Origin: an uncultured Clostridia bacterium | GTDB lineage: Bacteria; Bacillota; Clostridia; TANB77; CAG-508 | Reading direction: 5' to 3' | Length of the DNA: 64,000 bases | NCBI GenBank assembly: GCA_934120395.1 | Contig: CAKOTZ010000006.1 | Coordinates: 31,124 to 95,123 of the forward strand | In this document: in pieces, positions 18,705 through 26,622 of the stretch | How the letters are laid out: each line of letters begins with the position of its first letter | How positions within the stretch are numbered: the stretch's first letter is position 1 | Position numbers and translations under genes: made by a program | Notes under the pieces: generated by a model | Told to the model about the DNA's origin: nothing | What the model saw: the letters and a program-made list of their open reading frames with translations, nothing else | Databases searched by the model: none

Positions 18705-18819
18705 GCGTCATTCGTGGCGGTTCTTGCAATAATGCTTCAGGTTCTAACCCAGCATGCTACCGCAATGGTAACAACTCTGTTTCCAATGTGAACTATAACA
18801 TCGGGTTCCGTGCCGTACT
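18705..18819 (+). repeat. DGR template repeat (TR)
   Basis: 115 bases starting GCGTCATTCG and ending GTGCCGTACT, 29 bases after the reverse transcriptase stop and in the same orientation. It is read as codons rich in AAT/AAC (CNNASGSNPACYRNGNNS...), the design that maximises amino-acid diversity under A mutagenesis. It is non-coding here. It pairs with VR2 at every non-A position. Confidence 0.95.
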
Positions 18820-18918
18820 CTAATATTATTCGAGATTGTGTGTTTTACGGAATGCATACAGTGAAGTATTAGATATTAAAGAGGTTTATTCCTTCCTACT
18901 TTAGGTAAAAATGAATCA

Positions 18919-18963
18919 ATAAAACATGTATTGGTAGTAAATTTACGAAGATACGTGTTTTAT
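18919..18963 (+). other. Long inverted repeat downstream of the template
   Basis: ATAAAACATGTAT (18919-18931) pairs with ATACGTGTTTTAT (18951-18963) over 13 bp with one G-U pair and a 19-base loop. It lies between the template repeat and the OB-fold gene. There is no T-run directly after it, so it is more likely an RNA structure or processing element than a simple terminator. Confidence 0.5.
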
Positions 18964-18983
18964 GCTATATATAAGGTGAAAAT

Positions 18984-19262
18984 ATGAATAAGTGTGTAAT
19001 AAGTGGAAAAGTATTAGAAGAGATAAAGTTTGATTTCATATATAATAGTAAAAAACATGTATCTATAGCGAAATGTCCTATAAAATTAAACAATGATTCA
19101 GTATTAAACGTTTTTGGACTAGACGATGAAGCTGATTATATGTATCGACATATAAAAGCGGGAGATATTATTGTTTGCTATGGAAAAATTAGAAGAATGG
19201 ATGAAAAATTAGAAGTTGAAGTAATAGAAATAGAAAAAGTAAAGTTCAAAACGAGTCTATAA
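18984..19262 (+). CDS. Small OB-fold (SSB-like) protein next to the DGR
   Basis: 92 residues. The strand pattern NKCVISGKVLEEIKFDFIY ... VSIAKCPIKLNNDSVLNVFG ... HIKAGDIIVCYGKIRR ... LEVEVIEIEKV is that of a single OB fold like the core of single-stranded-DNA-binding proteins, without the acidic SSB tail. GTGAAAAT ribosome region before ATG 18984. Its place immediately after the template suggests it could handle cDNA or template RNA in homing, but this is inference from location. It could also be an unrelated small OB protein. Confidence 0.65.
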   Translation: MNKCVISGKVLEEIKFDFIYNSKKHVSIAKCPIKLNNDSVLNVFGLDDEADYMYRHIKAGDIIVCYGKIRRMDEKLEVEVIEIEKVKFKTSL

Positions 19263-19274
19263 TTTATTTGCCAA

Positions 19275-19682
19275 TTAATTATAAATTTCTTGTAATTGTT
19301 TTTTAATCTGGTCTAGAAACTCAAAAGATTCTTTAAAACTAATATTATTCATGTCAATGGCCATTATAGACTGAATAATATTTTGTGTTTTCATGTTGTT
19401 TAAATAATCGGAGTAATTTTCAATTTTTGAATAGTTTAAATCAATAACTTCAAAAGGAATATTAAAGTTGCTTAGCTGTTTTGTATAGTATTCTAATCTT
19501 TTTTGAGGAAATCCACATTTAGTAACGCTGTCGTTTAAATTTGTTATTTTAAAATCAAAAAGTTCTGAAATTTTTGTGGCATCTTCGTTTAGTGCAATAT
19601 AAAAAATGCCACTTTTAAATAAATATATTGTTGTATTATCCTTATTCTTTAATTTTAAGTATTCTGTATATAATTTGCTCAT
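19275..19682 (-). CDS. Stand-alone MutS domain-I-like protein
   Basis: Start chosen at the ATG at 19682 behind AGGGGG, giving 135 residues. The sequence YLKLKNKDNTTIYLFKSGIFYIALNEDATKISE matches the opening of MutS domain I (Y..LK......l.F..G.FYe.f.eDA..l...), followed by a KCGFPQKRLEYYTKQL segment like the mcGvP..a...Y...L stretch. No ATPase domain is present. Free-standing MutS-like N-domains are known companions of DGRs, so it may be a DGR accessory factor. It is convergent with the OB-fold gene, stops 12 bases apart. Confidence 0.65.
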   Translation of the reverse strand: MSKLYTEYLKLKNKDNTTIYLFKSGIFYIALNEDATKISELFDFKITNLNDSVTKCGFPQKRLEYYTKQLSNFNIPFEVIDLNYSKIENYSDYLNNMKTQNIIQSIMAIDMNNISFKESFEFLDQIKKQLQEIYN

Positions 19683-19854
19683 ATATTTGCCCCCTATCAT
19701 ATATAAACTCATTTTGAATTCACCTGTTCATAATATAAGCATGCAAGAAAGCAAATACAATCGAAATTTGTCGAATAGTATAAAAATAATGTAAATTGTT
19801 AGTAACCATTTGAATACTTAGGTAAAATTATATGTTTTAAATAGAATAAAAGGC

Positions 19855-19897
19855 TTGACAAGAGGTACAAATTTTGTATATACTAAGTATATACAAA
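19855..19897 (+). promoter_or_regulatory. mazEF promoter with overlapping palindromic operator
   Basis: TTGACA (19855-19860), 18-base spacer, TATACT (19879-19884). A perfect palindrome with half-sites TTGTATATACT / AGTATATACAA around a central A covers 19875-19897 and overlaps the -10, an ideal site for autorepression by the MazE product. Confidence 0.8.
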
Positions 19898-19911
19898 AAG
19901 GGGGCTAAAAT

Positions 19912-20154
19912 ATGACGACTACAATTCAAAAATGGGGAAATAGTCAAGGAGTTAGAATACCAAAAGTAATATTAGATACTGTTAATTGGAAAGAAAATGA
20001 ACAAATAACAATAGTTGTCGAGAATGGGAAGGTTATAATGGAAAAGGCTAAAGGAAAAAGAAGAAATATAAAAGAATTATTTGAAAACTATAAAGACGAA
20101 TATGAACCAATTGAAGTGGATTGGGGAGAAATGAAGGGAAGAGAAGTATGGTAA
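19912..20154 (+). CDS. mazE: MazE/AbrB-type antitoxin
   Basis: 80 residues. The N-terminal swapped-hairpin AbrB fold is clear (TTIQKWGNSQGVRIPKVIL ... ITIVVENGKVIMEK), with the WGNSxGVRIPK signature of MazE DNA-binding domains. The acidic, Trp-containing tail (IKELFENYKDEYEPIEVDWGEMKGREVW) is the toxin-binding part. It overlaps the toxin start by seven bases (ATG 20148, stop 20152), so the pair is translationally coupled. The palindrome over its promoter fits autoregulation. Confidence 0.92.
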   Translation: MTTTIQKWGNSQGVRIPKVILDTVNWKENEQITIVVENGKVIMEKAKGKRRNIKELFENYKDEYEPIEVDWGEMKGREVW

Positions 20155-20477
20155 AACAAGGTACAATTATAAAAATAAATTTTAATCCTCAATCAGGGCA
20201 TGAACAGGCTGGATATAGACCTGCAATTGTAATAAGCAATGATATATTTAATGAAAAAACAAAATTATCAATAGTTTGTCCTATTACAAATACTGATAAT
20301 AATTTTCCATTGCATGTTTCATTAGATGAGAGAACAAAGACTACAGGCGTAATATTATGCGAACATATAAGGGCCTTAGACTTAGAAAGTAGAACATATC
20401 AAGAAGTGGAAAAAGTACCAAAGGATATTTTAAATCATGTAATAGATATTGTTTATGCAGAAATAGAAGAATTATAA
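20148..20477 (+). CDS. mazF: MazF-type endoribonuclease toxin
   Basis: 109 residues from ATG 20148. MazF/PemK features: IIKINFNPQSGHEQAGYRPAIVIS (substrate loop and beta core), IVCPITNT, and EHIRALDLESRTYQEVEKVPKDIL (the C-terminal helix). Expected activity is sequence-specific mRNA cleavage, neutralised by the upstream MazE. Length and motif order are complete, so the toxin looks functional. Confidence 0.92.
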   Translation: MVKQGTIIKINFNPQSGHEQAGYRPAIVISNDIFNEKTKLSIVCPITNTDNNFPLHVSLDERTKTTGVILCEHIRALDLESRTYQEVEKVPKDILNHVIDIVYAEIEEL

Positions 20478-20489
20478 ATAAGTTATAAT

Positions 20490-20530
20490 AAAACTCATTT
20501 TTATGAATAAAATTCATAAAGGTGAGTTTT
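20490..20530 (+). terminator. Terminator-like hairpin overlapping the next ribosome site
   Basis: Outer stem AAAACTCA / TGAGTTTT with an inner stem TTTATGAA / TTCATAAA. The right side carries AAGGTGAG (20519-20526), the Shine-Dalgarno of the carboxypeptidase at 20535, so MazF read-through RNA would mask it. The same design is seen at 11162-11195. Confidence 0.6.
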
Positions 20531-20534
20531 ATTT

Positions 20535-21786
20535 ATGAAAAAAAGTTTTTGCAAATTATTAGTTATTACATTAATAGTAATATTTTTAGTCCAGATAAGT
20601 GTGTATGCAAATGAAGAAGAACATGAAAATATAGAAATACAAGAAATATGGAACGAAATAAAAGAAACTGATGCAAATATTGTAAAAGAACCTACAATAA
20701 ATTCAAAGGCAGCAGTTGTATTGGATAGAAAATCAAAAACAGTAATTTTTGATAAAAATGCAAATCAAAAAAGAGCAATGGCGTCTACAACAAAAATTAT
20801 GACTGCCATTTTAGTGCTAGAAAAAGGTAATTTAAATGATTTGATTGAGGTATCACAAAAAGCTGCAAATACAGGTGGATCAAGATTAGGGTTAAAAAAA
20901 GGAGATAAAATAACATTAAATGATTTACTTTATGGATTAATGTTACGCTCTCGGAAATGATGCGGCAGTACAAATTGCTGAGCATATTGGAGGCAGTGTA
21001 GAGGAATTTGCACAAATGATGAATCAAAAAGCAAAAGAATTAAATTTGGTAAATACGCATTTTGTAACGCCACATGGATTAGATAATACTGACCACTATA
21101 CAACTCCATACGAATTAGCCATATTAACAGATTATGCACTAGAAAATAGTAAATTTGCTAAAATTGTAAATACAAATACATGCACAATAACCATTAATAA
21201 TTCTCCAATAGTTTTGAATAATACAAATGAATTATTAGGTACTTTAAATGGTGTAAATGGTGTAAAAACAGGTTTTACCAATAATGCAGGAAGATGTCTT
21301 GTAACTTCTACAACGCGAAATGGATGGCAAATTGTTGTAGTTGTATTAGGTGCAGATACTAAAAGAAATAGAACAAAAGATAGCATTAGTTTGATAGAGT
21401 ATACTTTTAAAAATTATGAAATTGTAAATATAAAGGATAAGTTAAAAAGAAGTTTTAATAATGAAAAGAAAAAACAGGAAGCTTTAATAGAAATTGAAAA
21501 AGGAAAAAATGATAAAATTATATTAGAATTAGGGGAGATATCTAATACAGAATATCCTATAAAAAATAGTGAATTAAAAAATTTAACTTGCAATATAGAT
21601 GTAGTTCATTACATAAAAGCACCAATTAAGGAAGGCACTGTGGTAGGAAATTTGGAAGTGATGATTGGTGATAAAAATATTTGCAATGTAAATATTCTTT
21701 GTAAGTATACTGTTGATAAGAAGGGGGTGTGGGATTATTTTTCGGATTTAGTTTGTAATATAGGGAAGTATATATTGGAAATTTAA
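20535..21786 (+). CDS. D-alanyl-D-alanine carboxypeptidase, DacF-like (requires +1 shift at CGG 20952)
   Basis: 416 residues when C20952 is skipped. Signal peptide (MKKSFCKLLVITLIVIFLVQISVYA). Penicillin-binding motifs: SxxK in MASTTKIMTA near residue 80, SxN as SGNDAAVQIAEHIGG at the shift, and KTG in NGVKTGFTN near 235. The C-terminal beta domain (peptidase S11 C-terminal) is present. The frame-zero reading ends at TGA two codons after CGG and would lose SxN, KTG and everything after. The shift creates exactly the conserved S-G-N with correct spacing, so the gene looks intact and functional under +1 decoding. Acts outside the membrane to trim peptidoglycan pentapeptides. Confidence 0.88.
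20952..20954 (+). other. CGG +1 recoding site 2 (TCT-C-GGA), inside the SGN motif
   Basis: Frame zero: TCT CGG AAA TGA. Skipping C20952: TCT GGA AAT GAT GCG, i.e. S-G-N-D-A, the catalytic motif of class C penicillin-binding proteins. Confidence 0.85.
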
Positions 21787-21791
21787 TAAGA

Positions 21792-21843
21792 TTCAAAAAT
21801 ACACCACTAGCTCTGTTAAAGCGTATGTGGTGTATTTTTGAAT
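21792..21843. terminator. Bidirectional terminator
   Basis: TTCAAAAATACACCAC pairs with GTGGTGTATTTTTGAA around a 20-base loop. It ends the carboxypeptidase transcript and can also end the minus-strand tRNA-Cys transcript. Confidence 0.85.
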
Positions 21844-21850
21844 GACTTAT

Positions 21851-21925
21851 TGGAGGCGCCAGTCGGAATCGAACCGACGAATCAGAGTTTTGCAGACTCG
21901 TGCCTTACCGCTTGGCTATGGCGCC
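21851..21925 (-). tRNA. tRNA-Cys (GCA), CCA encoded
   Basis: Full cloverleaf on the minus strand: acceptor GGCGCCA / TGGCGCC, anticodon loop CTGCAAA with GCA, T arm GTCGGTTCGATTCCGAC, encoded CCA end. Confidence 0.95.
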
Positions 21926-21953
21926 ATTAATATAATGTATGTTAAGAACTAAT

Positions 21954-21990
21954 AAAAGATGAATAAAAAATAAAAAATTATTCATCTTTT
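21954..21990. terminator. Hairpin between the two tRNA genes
   Basis: AAAAGATGAATA pairs with TATTCATCTTTT around an A/T loop, followed by T on either strand. Confidence 0.6.
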
Positions 21991-21996
21991 TTGTAG

Positions 21997-22072
21997 TGGA
22001 GCGGGAAACGGGGCTCAAACCCGCGACCTCTGCCTTGGCAAGGCAGCGCTCTATCAACTGAGCTATTCCCGC
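21997..22072 (-). tRNA. tRNA-Gly (GCC), CCA encoded
   Basis: Minus-strand cloverleaf: acceptor GCGGGAA / TTCCCGC, anticodon stem CTGCC / GGCAG with a normal 7-base loop TTGCCAA (anticodon GCC), T arm GCGGGTTTGAGCCCCGT. The loop is not expanded, so this glycine tRNA is not an obvious four-base decoder for the CGGN sites. Confidence 0.95.
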
Positions 22073-22285
22073 ATAAGTTATTTACAGCTATTATAATAAC
22101 AAATGTAAGCAAAAAAGTCAATGGATTTTAAAAAAATATTTACAAATCATGAGCAAAGCTTAGGGAATAAGAACTTTCAAGATAAAATTTACATAACTTA
22201 TTGAAAAATAATGTAAAATGTAATATAATTGTAATGTTAATGTAGAAAAACATCGGAATAATGCTTCCGTAATAGTACTTGTGTT

Positions 22286-22352
22286 AATTTGACAGTAACA
22301 GATAGAAACTGTCAAATTATGCTATTGACTTAAGATAAAAACATAGTAAAAT
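22286..22352 (+). promoter_or_regulatory. Promoter and inverted repeat upstream of the thioester adhesin
   Basis: An 11-bp perfect inverted repeat (AATTTGACAGT / ACTGTCAAATT, 22286-22318) precedes TTGACT (22325) and TAAAAT (22347) with a 16-base spacer. The repeat has no T-run and may be an operator. The remaining 22073-22285 shows no gene. Confidence 0.6.
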
Positions 22353-22383
22353 AATAATAGTTTTGAATAAGGAAGGTAAGAAT

Positions 22384-25300
22384 ATGAAACGAAGTAAAGT
22401 GTTATTAGGACTAGTTATGACATTAGTAATGTTTGCTATTCCGGCATCTGCTTTTGCAACAACTTCTCATGAACTTGGAATTGTACAAAATAGAGAAGAT
22501 GGATATGCTTACAGAATAGGAGTAGGTTCTGGAGGAGATGCAAGAAATTTAGATTTATGGAAAATTGTGGAATACTTAAATGGGGGAGTAACGTGGAATA
22601 ACGCAATTTATTGTATTAAGGGTGGACCTGGTTTTGGAGGAACAATTACAGAACCAACGGATAAACGTACTTATGATGTAACTTATGATATGAAAAAAGT
22701 AGGAGATATTCCTTCTAATTATAAGAGTACGTTACCAAGTGATACTGCAAATACAGTAACTCTTAATATAGGTGGTGTAGAAACAGAAGTATCTTATACA
22801 AATTATAATGCAGTTTTATGGATTTTAGATAATATGTATCTACCTAAACATCCAGATGAAACACAAAGACAAGAAATGAGAGATTCTTTGTTAAAAGCAG
22901 CATTTAAAGCTCAATTAGAAGATGCAGATTTAGTACCTCCATTTGAAATTAGTCAAATAAATTTAACAGATTCAGATATTGAGGTAATACAACAACTTGC
23001 TATTTGGCATTTTACAAATCCAGATGATATATATAATGTAGGAAATACTTTGCCAGCAATTCAAATTAGCGAAAAAGATAGTACAACTAATTATAACGCT
23101 TATAGTATGGAGTCTAAAAGACAAGAAGATGCACAAACTTTATATACATACTTAGTTAATAATGCTATGATAAATGCAAATAAATATGGTACAGGTGAAA
23201 ATAGACATTTAACAGCACCAGTACAATTACTAAATACAAATTTATCATCAACATATATTGATGATGATGTGGTTGTTGGACCATTTAAAATAGAAAAAGA
23301 ATCTGAATTAGCTTATACCTTAAGACCATCAGTATTAAATCAAAACAATGAAGCTATTACTAATTACACTTTATATAAAAAAGGAACTGAAGGAAAGCCT
23401 GTTAAAGCAGGTGAAACTGAAACAATAGAAAGCTTAGTTGGACAAGAGTTTTACATAGCAGTTCCAAAAACATCAAATGTAACAGAAGTAACATTAAAAT
23501 TAATGGTTGATTATTATGAATCAGAAGCAAACTTCTGGACTGTTAGTGGTACAAATAGTGAACAACCAGTTGTGATGGTAGAAAAGAAATTACAAACAGC
23601 AGAACAAAAAGTAGGATTAAACTATAATTTTGATTTAGCATTAAGAAAATTTATTACAGCAGTTAATAAAACAGCTGTAACTGATCGTGTACCACAGGTA
23701 AAAGTAAGTGAAAACGGAAAAATAACTTATGAACATAAAAAAACACCTCTTGTTGTAGAGTCTGGAGACCTTGTAACATATACAATTCGTATTTATAACG
23801 AAGGATTAGTTTCTGGATTTGCACAAGAAGTAAAAGATGATATTCCAGCTGGTTTAAAATTCTTACCAAATAATGAAACAAATAAGAAATATGGATGGAA
23901 ATTGACAGAAGATGGTAAGAGTATTGTAACTGATTATCTAAAGAAAGATGATAATAATACAAATTTATTAAAAGCATTTGATTCAAAAAACATGACTGTA
24001 CCAGATTATAAAGATGTAAATGTTGTGTTTGAAGTTACAGAACCAAATTCTTCAAAGAATACAATTATAAATACAGCAGAAATTAGTGATGATGCAGATG
24101 AACATGGAAAACCAATAGATGATATAGATTCAACTCCAAATAATAATAAAGATGGAGAAGATGATATAGACAAAGAATATATCAAATTAAAAGAATTTGA
24201 TTTAGCATTAAGAAAATTCATTACAGCAGTTAATGATAACAAAATAGAAGAAAGAGTACCACAAGTAAAAGTTGATGAAAATGGAAAAATTACATATACA
24301 CATCCAAAAACACCAGTAGCTGTTGCAAATGGGGATATCGTAGTTTATACAATTAGAATATATAATGAAGGACAGACAGATGGCTATGCAAAAGAAATTA
24401 CAGATGATATACCTGAAGGAACAGAATTTATAATTGATAATGAAATAAACGTACAATATCGTTGGAAATTATCAGCAGATACAAAATCTGTTACAACAGA
24501 TTACTTATCAATGGAAAGAGACGAAGATAACTTATTAAAAGCTTTCAATAAAGACAAAATGACCACACCAGAATATAAAGATGTAAAGATTGCTTTAAAA
24601 GTTACAGAATCAAATGCATCAAAGAATACAATTATAAATACAGCAGAAATTAGTGATGATGCAGATAAAAATGGAAAACCAGTAGAGGATATAGATTCGA
24701 CTCCAGGAAATAATAAAGATGGAGAAGATGATATAGACAAAGAATATATCAAATTAAAAGAATTTGATTTAGCATTAAGAAAATTTATTACATCAGTTAA
24801 TGACAAGGAAGTAACAACAAGAATACCACAAGTAAAAGTGGACGAGAATGGAAAAATTACTTATGAACACACAAAAGAGCCAGTTTTAGTTGCAAATTCA
24901 GATATTGTAACATATACAATTAGAATATATAATGAAGGTACAATTAACGGATATGCAGAAAGTGTAAGAGATGATGTACCAGATGGATTAGAGTTCTTGC
25001 CAGATAATGAAACAAATAAGAAATATGGATGGAAATTATCAGAAGATGGAAAATCAATTACAACAGATTATCTATCAAAAGATAACAGCAAAGATAATTT
25101 ACTTAAAGCATTTGACAATGTTGCTATGAAAACACCAGATTACAAAGATGTAAAAGTTGCATTCAAAGTAACAGATAAAATATTGCCAAAAGATAGAGTT
25201 TTGATAAATACAGCAGAAATTAATGATGATACAGACGAAAATGGAAAACCAGTAGATGATATAGATTCAACACCAGGAAACAATAAAGATGGTGAAGATG

Positions 25301-26511
25301 ACATTGATAAGGAATATGTAAAAGTACAATATTTTGATTTGGCATTAAGAAAATTCATTACAGCAGTTAATGATACTGAAGTAACAACAAGAATACCACA
25401 AGTAAGTGTAGATGAGAATGGAAAAGTTACTTATACACATACAAAAGAACCAGTATTAGTTGCAAATTCAAATATTGTAACATATACAATTAGAGTATTT
25501 AATGAAGGTACAATGGACGGCTATGCAGAAAGCGTAAGAGACGATGTACCAGATGGATTAGAGTTCTTAGCAGATAATGAAATTAACAAACAATATGGAT
25601 GGAAATTATCAGAAGATGGAAAAACAATTACAACAGATTATCTATCAAAAGATAAGGCTGAGGATAATATAATCAAAGCATTTGATAGAGAAAAAATGGA
25701 TACACCAGCATACAAAGATGTAAAGGTTGCATTTAAAGTAACAGAGGAAATGTTACCAGGAGACAGAATTTTAATAAATACAGCAGAAATCAATAAAGAT
25801 AGAAATGAAACAGATACACCAGATATAGATTCAACACCAGGAAACAATAAAGATGGTGAAGATGATATTGATAAAGAGTATGTAAAAGTACAATATTTTG
25901 ATTTATCTTTATTAAAATGGGTTAACAAAGTAATTGTTACTGAAGATGGTGAAACAACTGAAAGAGATACAGGACATACTGGTTTAGAAAATCCAGAACC
26001 AATTGTAAAAGTTGAATTAGATAGAAAGAAATTAAAAAACACAACAGTTAAATTTGAATATACAATTAAAATTACAAATGAAGGTGAAATCGCTGGATAT
26101 GCTAAGGAAATTAGCGATTATATTCCAGATGGTTTAGAGTTTATCCAAGCTGACAATCCAAACTGGACAGAAGCAGATGGAAAGGTAACAACTAGAGGAT
26201 TAGAGGGAACTTTATTACAACCAGGTGAAAGTGCAGATGTTAAAATTATATTAACATGGATTAATAATTCAGAAAACATGGGAGTTAAGACAAACGTTGC
26301 CGAAATTAGCGAAGATTATAATGAATTTGGAGCAAAGGATATAGATTCAACACCAAACAATAAGGTTGAAGGCGAAGATGATATTGACGATGCACCAGTA
26401 ATGCTTTCAATTAAAACTGGTGGAGCAACAGTAGTTTACTTTGGATTAATTGGAATTGTATTAGCAACAATTGCAGGTGGAATTATATTGATTAAACGTT
26501 ATGTATTGTAA
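22384..26511 (+). CDS. Large thioester-domain surface adhesin with tandem repeats
   Basis: Start at ATG 22384 behind GGAAGG; about 1375 residues. Signal peptide MKRSKVLLGLVMTLVMFAIPASAFA. Residues ~30-240 look like a Gram-positive thioester domain: Cys in AIYCIKGGPGFG and Gln in VIQQLAIWHFTN are the expected thioester partners, which would bind host surfaces covalently. After a linker domain come four ~189-residue DUF11-like repeats, each starting FDLALRKFIT and ending DSTPxNNKDGEDDIDKEY, and a fifth, more divergent repeat. The C-terminus is SIKTGG followed by one transmembrane helix and a short KR tail. There is no LPxTG; SIKTGG may be a variant sorting signal or the protein may simply be membrane-anchored. 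Likely a long stalk presenting an adhesive tip. Confidence 0.88.
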   Translation: MKRSKVLLGLVMTLVMFAIPASAFATTSHELGIVQNREDGYAYRIGVGSGGDARNLDLWKIVEYLNGGVTWNNAIYCIKGGPGFGGTITEPTDKRTYDVTYDMKKVGDIPSNYKSTLPSDTANTVTLNIGGVETEVSYTNYNAVLWILDNMYLPKHPDETQRQEMRDSLLKAAFKAQLEDADLVPPFEISQINLTDSDIEVIQQLAIWHFTNPDDIYNVGNTLPAIQISEKDSTTNYNAYSMESKRQEDAQTLYTYLVNNAMINANKYGTGENRHLTAPVQLLNTNLSSTYIDDDVVVGPFKIEKESELAYTLRPSVLNQNNEAITNYTLYKKGTEGKPVKAGETETIESLVGQEFYIAVPKTSNVTEVTLKLMVDYYESEANFWTVSGTNSEQPVVMVEKKLQTAEQKVGLNYNFDLALRKFITAVNKTAVTDRVPQVKVSENGKITYEHKKTPLVVESGDLVTYTIRIYNEGLVSGFAQEVKDDIPAGLKFLPNNETNKKYGWKLTEDGKSIVTDYLKKDDNNTNLLKAFDSKNMTVPDYKDVNVVFEVTEPNSSKNTIINTAEISDDADEHGKPIDDIDSTPNNNKDGEDDIDKEYIKLKEFDLALRKFITAVNDNKIEERVPQVKVDENGKITYTHPKTPVAVANGDIVVYTIRIYNEGQTDGYAKEITDDIPEGTEFIIDNEINVQYRWKLSADTKSVTTDYLSMERDEDNLLKAFNKDKMTTPEYKDVKIALKVTESNASKNTIINTAEISDDADKNGKPVEDIDSTPGNNKDGEDDIDKEYIKLKEFDLALRKFITSVNDKEVTTRIPQVKVDENGKITYEHTKEPVLVANSDIVTYTIRIYNEGTINGYAESVRDDVPDGLEFLPDNETNKKYGWKLSEDGKSITTDYLSKDNSKDNLLKAFDNVAMKTPDYKDVKVAFKVTDKILPKDRVLINTAEINDDTDENGKPVDDIDSTPGNNKDGEDDIDKEYVKVQYFDLALRKFITAVNDTEVTTRIPQVSVDENGKVTYTHTKEPVLVANSNIVTYTIRVFNEGTMDGYAESVRDDVPDGLEFLADNEINKQYGWKLSEDGKTITTDYLSKDKAEDNIIKAFDREKMDTPAYKDVKVAFKVTEEMLPGDRILINTAEINKDRNETDTPDIDSTPGNNKDGEDDIDKEYVKVQYFDLSLLKWVNKVIVTEDGETTERDTGHTGLENPEPIVKVELDRKKLKNTTVKFEYTIKITNEGEIAGYAKEISDYIPDGLEFIQADNPNWTEADGKVTTRGLEGTLLQPGESADVKIILTWINNSENMGVKTNVAEISEDYNEFGAKDIDSTPNNKVEGEDDIDDAPVMLSIKTGGATVVYFGLIGIVLATIAGGIILIKRYVL
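23629..25896 (+). repeat. Four tandem ~567-bp coding repeats
   Basis: Units begin at 23629, 24196, 24763 and 25333 (spacing 567, 567, 570), with a divergent fifth from 25897. Blocks such as AATACAGCAGAAATTA and AATAATAAAGATGGAGAAG are nearly identical between units, so copy number could change by recombination. Confidence 0.9.
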
Positions 26512-26521
26512 TAAATAAATG

Positions 26522-26564
26522 AAAAAATGAATTCAAGCTAATTAAAGCTTTGAGTTCATTTTTT
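26522..26564. terminator. Terminator after the adhesin gene
   Basis: AAAAAATGAA / TTCATTTTTT outer stem with an inner TCAAGCT / AGCTTTGA stem. Confidence 0.8.
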
Positions 26565-26622
26565 CTTTACAATAAAAAACAGTTATGATATAATTTCAAA
26601 ATAGTAACGAGAGGTGGAATGA

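Noticed and set aside
21997..22072. tRNA-Gly as the four-base decoder of CGGN
   Set aside because: Its anticodon loop has the normal seven bases with GCC, which suits GGC/GGU. The other two tRNAs in the window are ordinary Cys and Leu tRNAs.
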